A stretch of 64,000 nt of DNA, taken from assembly GCF_002952055.1 (NCBI RefSeq), contig NZ_CP021255.1:1711501-1775500 (forward strand), read 5' to 3'. Shown here one piece after another: positions 60,416-64,000 of this stretch. Numbering within the stretch: the stretch's first letter is position 1; every line of letters begins with the position of its first letter. A program made the translations under genes and the position numbers. Below the pieces are notes generated by a model. That model worked only from the letters and a program-made list of their open reading frames with translations, was not told the origin of the DNA and did not search any database. This DNA comes from Desulfobulbus oralis (GTDB lineage Bacteria; Desulfobacterota; Desulfobulbia; Desulfobulbales; Desulfobulbaceae).

Positions 60416-61078
60416 CTATATACGCTGTATATCTTCCTCTGTTTGTATTATTTTTAAATAATTATAAATAGTATATTTAGATATACCCATAAGTGATGCT
60501 ATATGGTCAATACCTCCTTTTATTTTAAATACTCCATTTTTTTCAAGCTCCTTAACCAGTTTTATTTTTTCAATGCGATTCATAGTTGCAGATTCTTTTC
60601 CTATTTTTGATTCTGCTTGTTTAAATATTGATTCGATAGATTCTGTTATTAATTCTACAAATGTTTCATTTTTTTCTTGGGAATCTGTATCTTTATATAC
60701 ATTTGTAAATATTTCTAATGCATGGGAAGCATTTTTATAATCTGTGGTATCAAAATTTATACAAAGGACTCCAATAATTTTATCTTCTTTATCCCTTAAA
60801 AAAACTGTACTCGATTTTAACGTTCTTCCATCACGGCTAATTGTTTTATAGTTATAACGATTTTTGACGTTTTTACCCTCCTTATGCAGTGCCTTTATCA
60901 CAAGATCTGTCACAGCATCCCCAACTTTGCGCCCGGTAACATTGCCACTTATATGCCGTATGGATTGTGATGGCTCTGCCAGGTCGTGGAGAACAACCTC
61001 CAGATTTTTGGGAAACATGGCGCATAGCGCTTCAGCGACATCCTCTAACGTTTTGAAGACAGCTTCTTGTTCTTGCAT
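60416..61078 (-). CDS. YheO/DauR-like PAS and helix-turn-helix regulator
   Basis: 220 aa. The N-terminal YheO-like PAS domain (about residues 1-115: LEVVLHDLAEPSQSIRHISG, VFLRDKEDKIIGVLCINFD) is followed by a C-terminal HTH_22 domain (about 165-215: LVKELEKNGVFKIKGGIDHI, ASLMGISKYTIYNYLK). The best-known member, DauR, represses D-arginine catabolism. Placed upstream of and in line with ridA-dcyD-racemase, it is the likely regulator sensing a D-amino acid. The 264-bp gap to ridA is AT-rich and should hold the operator; AT-rich codon use. Confidence 0.9.
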   Translation of the reverse strand: MQEQEAVFKTLEDVAEALCAMFPKNLEVVLHDLAEPSQSIRHISGNVTGRKVGDAVTDLVIKALHKEGKNVKNRYNYKTISRDGRTLKSSTVFLRDKEDKIIGVLCINFDTTDYKNASHALEIFTNVYKDTDSQEKNETFVELITESIESIFKQAESKIGKESATMNRIEKIKLVKELEKNGVFKIKGGIDHIASLMGISKYTIYNYLKIIQTEEDIQRI

Positions 61079-61228
61079 GGTTTATTTTTTATCCCTCACT
61101 TTTGTTGAATCAATAATTCAAAATTTCGTTTAACATGTCAACAAATTTTTGAAAACTATTCAAAATAAATTTTTCTTTGCGGGAGATCCTCATTGTAACT
61201 GCCTGTTTATAAGGGCAAAAAAAGGTTA

Positions 61229-62260
61229 TCAGCCCGTTAAGGAAAGGTTAATTTCCGAAGGGGCTGCAAAGAGCCATTGTGCCCGCGCGTGTCAGTGTTC
61301 CATCTTGAGGGGGGGAGATTCTCATTCCAAACGCACCACATGGTAGGGGCATGAAGAGGTAAAGGGCCAGGGCGGGATTCTGGCGGACTTGGCAGTAGCA
61401 ACAGCCAAGCAGCCAGAAGGAGGCCGCCATGTCCCACAGCCATCTTACTCTGGAAGAACGCATCAGTATCGCGAAGTATTTGTGTCCATGGGTATGATCC
61501 CGGGAATGCACCGCAACAACTCCAAATCCGGCTATCGTACCCGGACTGCTGATCACAGTACCCGGAAAAGACGAGCAATGCCGCGCCATTTCCGCTGCAT
61601 GAGCCAGCCCGAACAGGTTGCCTGGGTAGATGAGCAACCGTGCGGCCACTGCTCGCCCGAACAGATTGCACGCCGTATGCGCCTGGACTGGCCTGAGGAT
61701 GAAAGCATGCACATCAGCATGGAGACCATATGCCGCCAGTTGCGTTGCGCTCATCGGCGATCGGCGCAGCAGACGACAAAGCGGGTATGACCCCGGGGCA
61801 GCCACCTGTTTCCCGGGCTTAGAGACATCGGCAAGCGACCGCAGCCTGCTGCCGAGAGGTATCGCTTTGGGGGAGTGAGTCGAATCTGGTTTGTGCCTCC
61901 AGGGGCAAGGCAACGCTGCTCAGTTGCAACGAACGCAAAGGCCGCTTTCTGCTGCTGGCCAAGGCCCAAAGCAAGACGGCCGCCGCCTCGGGCGAGGCGC
62001 TTGTTCCGCGTTTGTGCGAGATGCCACCAGGCCTGCGGCAGACTTTGACCCTTGATAACGGTTCGGAAATGGCCCAATTCAAAAAATTGGAGCAGGCAAC
62101 TGGACTGTTCACGTACTTTTGCAGGCCGCATTCGCCTTGGCACCGCGGTGCCAACGAAAACGAGTGTAGCTTTCAGCTCTGTGCCTCGCGGCTTCCGTCA
62201 TATTCTATCTCGATTAATGAGGCCTGACCTGGCTTTGTCATGAGGTTTTCAATGGGCTGG
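61229..62260 (+). mobile_element. Decayed IS30-family element
   Basis: The putative left end is near CAGCCCGTTAAGG (61225-61237) and the right end near GGTTTTCAATGGGCTG (62244-62260). Between them are broken frames of an IS30 transposase. The 61079-61228 stretch upstream is AT-rich leader of the minus-strand regulator. Confidence 0.6.
61429..62226 (+). pseudogene. IS30-type transposase, multiple frameshifts
   Basis: The N-terminus MSHSHLTLEERISIAKYL is the IS30 start. After a frame change come NSKSGYRTRTADHSTRKRR, CSPEQIARRMRLDWP and HISMETICRQL. A third frame gives RKGRFLLLAKAQSKTAA, LTLDNGSEMAQFKKLEQATG and FCRPHSPWHRGANENE with the DDE aspartate and glutamate. The central part is partly missing. 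Inactive. Confidence 0.8.
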
Positions 62261-62342
62261 GTTCAGGTGCAGCATGATGGTTTGAAAAAGTCGATGCCCC
62301 TGCCTTTGCCTGCACAGTACCGGGCGACGTTGCTCTTTCGTG

Positions 62343-63440
62343 CTATCGAATGCCTGTCCACCACTGTGTCGTGGGCAGGGGGCGGTTCAAAACGACCGGC
62401 TCGCCGATTCTGGGCGTTGCCAGTTGATACGGCGCATTTTTGCTGGCCGCGCTCAGCCGGATCAGGGGCTCGTCCCAGGCGTGGTTGGCAATGCAGAAGC
62501 GGCCCATGTGGCTGGGAATCAGCACCCTGGCTTTGAGATCCAGGGCCGCGAGCGCGCTCTCCTCCGGCATCATGTGGATATAGGGCCAGTTTTTGTCGTA
62601 CTGGCCGCACTCCAGAATGGCCGCATCGAATGCGCCGAATTGCCTGCCGATTTCGGCAAAGTGCGGACCATAGCCGGAATCGCCGCTGTAGAAGAGGCGT
62701 CTGTCGCCCGCTGTCAGGGCAAAGCTGCCCCAGAAGCTTTGCCTCTCGAAAAGGAAGCGCCGGGAATAGTGCCTGGCCGGCAGCAGGTACAGGGTCAACG
62801 CGTCGAGCCGGACCCTGTCGCCCCAGTCCAGCTCGCGGACAAGTGCCGGATCGAAACCCCAGGATTCGAAAGAGGCGCCCAGGCCCAGCGGGCAGGCCAC
62901 AAGCCGGATTTTGTCTTTCAGGGCCATGACTGTCGCGTAATCCAGATGATCCCAGTGGTCATGGGAAATGAGCAGCATATCCAGCTCCGGCAGGTCTTCA
63001 GGCCGGCATATGCCGGTGCCGGCAAAGGCCTTTTCCAGGAAGGCGAAAGGCGCGGCATGGTCGCTCAGGACCGGATCGATCAGCAGGCGCCTGCCCCCAA
63101 GCTGCACATACCAGGAACTGTGCCCCAGCCAGAGGATGAGGTCATGGGGGGGCAGGGCGCGCAGATCGGTTTTGATGACCGGCAGGGGCCCGGCGGGCCG
63201 CAGCCTCTCGTGGCGGCCGAAATAAAAATCCCAGAGCACCGGCAGCGGGTTGACGGTCGGGGAGAACTGCGGGGTCGGCAGTTGATTCTGAAACTGACCA
63301 TGCCGGTAGTGGGCCGAGGCCTGGACGCGCTCCAGCCGCGCGCCTCCGGGCCGCACGCCAAAGCGCGGATGGGAAAAGACGAGATGGGCGCCAAGCGCCA
63401 GACCCGCGCCCAGGGCCAGAATCCAGACCAGAGTGCTCAT
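62343..63440 (-). CDS. MBL-fold metallohydrolase, NAPE-PLD/UlaG-like, membrane-anchored
   Basis: 365 aa. An N-terminal hydrophobic segment (LVWILALGAGLALGAHLVF) is a signal anchor or uncleaved signal. The metallo-beta-lactamase domain follows: WLGHSSWYVQLGGRRLLIDP, ISHDHWDHLDY, LPARHYSRR, YSGDSGYGPHFAEIG and IPSHMGRF, with all metal ligands in place. The sequence resembles the NAPE-hydrolysing phospholipase D-like / YjfP-romA group. Substrate unknown. Next to IS30 debris, but itself intact. Confidence 0.9.
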   Translation of the reverse strand: MSTLVWILALGAGLALGAHLVFSHPRFGVRPGGARLERVQASAHYRHGQFQNQLPTPQFSPTVNPLPVLWDFYFGRHERLRPAGPLPVIKTDLRALPPHDLILWLGHSSWYVQLGGRRLLIDPVLSDHAAPFAFLEKAFAGTGICRPEDLPELDMLLISHDHWDHLDYATVMALKDKIRLVACPLGLGASFESWGFDPALVRELDWGDRVRLDALTLYLLPARHYSRRFLFERQSFWGSFALTAGDRRLFYSGDSGYGPHFAEIGRQFGAFDAAILECGQYDKNWPYIHMMPEESALAALDLKARVLIPSHMGRFCIANHAWDEPLIRLSAASKNAPYQLATPRIGEPVVLNRPLPTTQWWTGIR

Positions 63441-63637
63441 CGATCGATGCTCCGATTTTTACGCATGGTCTTTGTACAGGAGGCGGGGACAGGGAGAACA
63501 GAAACGGTGATAGCCACGAATGGCCGGGCAATACGGGGCGGATTGGCCGCCTGCCTCGGAGCGGCGCTTACAGCTGGAGCCCTTTGGCATCAGGCGTGCT
63601 CTGTCTGTGCCGTTTGAGGCCCTCCGACCCCTGCCGC

Positions 63638-63955
63638 TCAGGCCAGAGCCTTGCTCAGCGCCTCTGTCAGCGCAGTCTGCAGGGTCTGGCTCGCTGCCTC
63701 GTTGAGCGCGCCGTTTTCGTCGTAGGCAAAGACTTCGAGCGGTCGCGGCCGCTCCGGGCCGCTGCCGGTGTAAATCGCCACATCGGCGTAGAGTTCGGCA
63801 TCCGGGTACTGTGCCGACACCCATGCCGAGATGATGCTGCCCTTCAGACCGGCCAGCGCTTCGGCCTGCCGTTCCAGTTCCTCCGGACTCGTGGCCTTGC
63901 CGAGGGGGGCGCCGGTGTAAACCACATCCGCGACCACAATCTTGACGATGCTCAT
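63638..63955 (-). CDS. Small conserved hypothetical protein
   Basis: 105 aa, no recognised family, no signal peptide or membrane segment. It has a predicted beta-strand start (SIVKIVVADVVYTG), a central helix (EELERQAEALAGL) and a C-terminal helix. Its ATG overlaps the TGA of the gene upstream (ATGA), so it is likely the second of at least two coupled genes. Confidence 0.7.
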   Translation of the reverse strand: MSIVKIVVADVVYTGAPLGKATSPEELERQAEALAGLKGSIISAWVSAQYPDAELYADVAIYTGSGPERPRPLEVFAYDENGALNEAASQTLQTALTEALSKALA

Positions 63956-64000
63956 GCCCGCTCCTTCCCGGGACTGTCGGGAAAAAAGGCGTAGAAGTGA
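63952..64000 (-). CDS. C-terminal end of a gene running off the window
   Basis: The frame reads HFYAFFPDSPGKERA then TGA, overlapping the start of the next gene by four bases. GGAAGGAG inside it also serves as ribosome site for that gene. Only 15 codons are visible, so no identification. Confidence 0.45.
   Translation of the reverse strand, partial: HFYAFFPDSPGKERA

Overview
The window looks like a chromosomal segment of a moderately GC-rich, anaerobic-type Gram-negative bacterium. The gene set best fits a deltaproteobacterium / Desulfobacterota, possibly Desulfobulbaceae. Pointers are the FmdE-linked ABC operon, the FeoA-FeoA-FeoB-FeoC iron operon, an LbtU-type porin behind a cobalamin riboswitch, the three-subunit succinate dehydrogenase/fumarate reductase with a single cytochrome b, and EF-P beta-lysylation enzymes. 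This taxonomy is inference from gene content; there is no rRNA in the window.

Layout. 1-3.4 kb: ilvD end, an unknown Rossmann-like protein and an M23 peptidase. 3.5-8.3 kb, minus strand: rpmH-rnpA-yidD-yidC-jag-mnmE. 8.6-11.6 kb, plus: mnmG and lgt. 11.6-14.5 kb, minus: an endonuclease III-exonuclease III fusion, epmA and efp. 14.7-19.4 kb, plus: feoA-feoA-feoB-feoC, a cobalamin riboswitch and a LbtU-like porin. 19.8-21 kb: phosphofructokinase. 21.4-26.7 kb, plus: a solute-binding protein whose signal peptide is encoded by a long TG/G tract, IS debris, and a binding protein-permease-ATPase-FmdE operon. 26.8-28.2 kb: a broken IS1182/IS5-type element.

28.2-44.6 kb is the accessory heart. A 2963-residue secreted-type protein carries an N-terminal domain resembling polymorphic toxin type 44. 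A conserved core, about 11 tandem cadherin-like repeats and an EF-hand-like region follow. A small membrane protein is encoded just upstream. Further upstream lies a second cassette: a Sel1-repeat protein gene, then a protein with an unrelated N-terminus on a nearly identical 3-kb core that stops after the first part of the repeats. A third core fragment, cut by an IS, lies beyond it. Both truncated cores end at the same residue and share the same tail. The arrangement looks like a mirror image of CdiA/Rhs loci with orphan toxin modules: variable toxin end at the N-terminus, putative immunity gene upstream.

44.6-54.2 kb: truncated IS630, an EpmB-like aminomutase (with epmA and efp this completes EF-P modification), sdhBAC, an aminotransferase, NAD synthetase lacking the expected glutaminase cysteine, and a cold-shock protein. 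54.1-61.1 kb, minus: a likely D-amino-acid utilisation cluster (DauR/YheO-like regulator, RidA, D-cysteine desulfhydrase, Asp/Glu racemase family protein, dicarboxylate symporter, MBL hydrolase, MFS transporter). 61.2-64 kb: decayed IS30, an MBL-fold hydrolase, a small unknown protein and the tail of a gene running off the window.

Mobile debris is frequent (IS1182/IS5-type, IS630, IS200, IS30 and two copies of a 141-bp MITE). It clusters around the toxin locus and the metal-uptake operon. No tRNA, rRNA or CRISPR array was seen.
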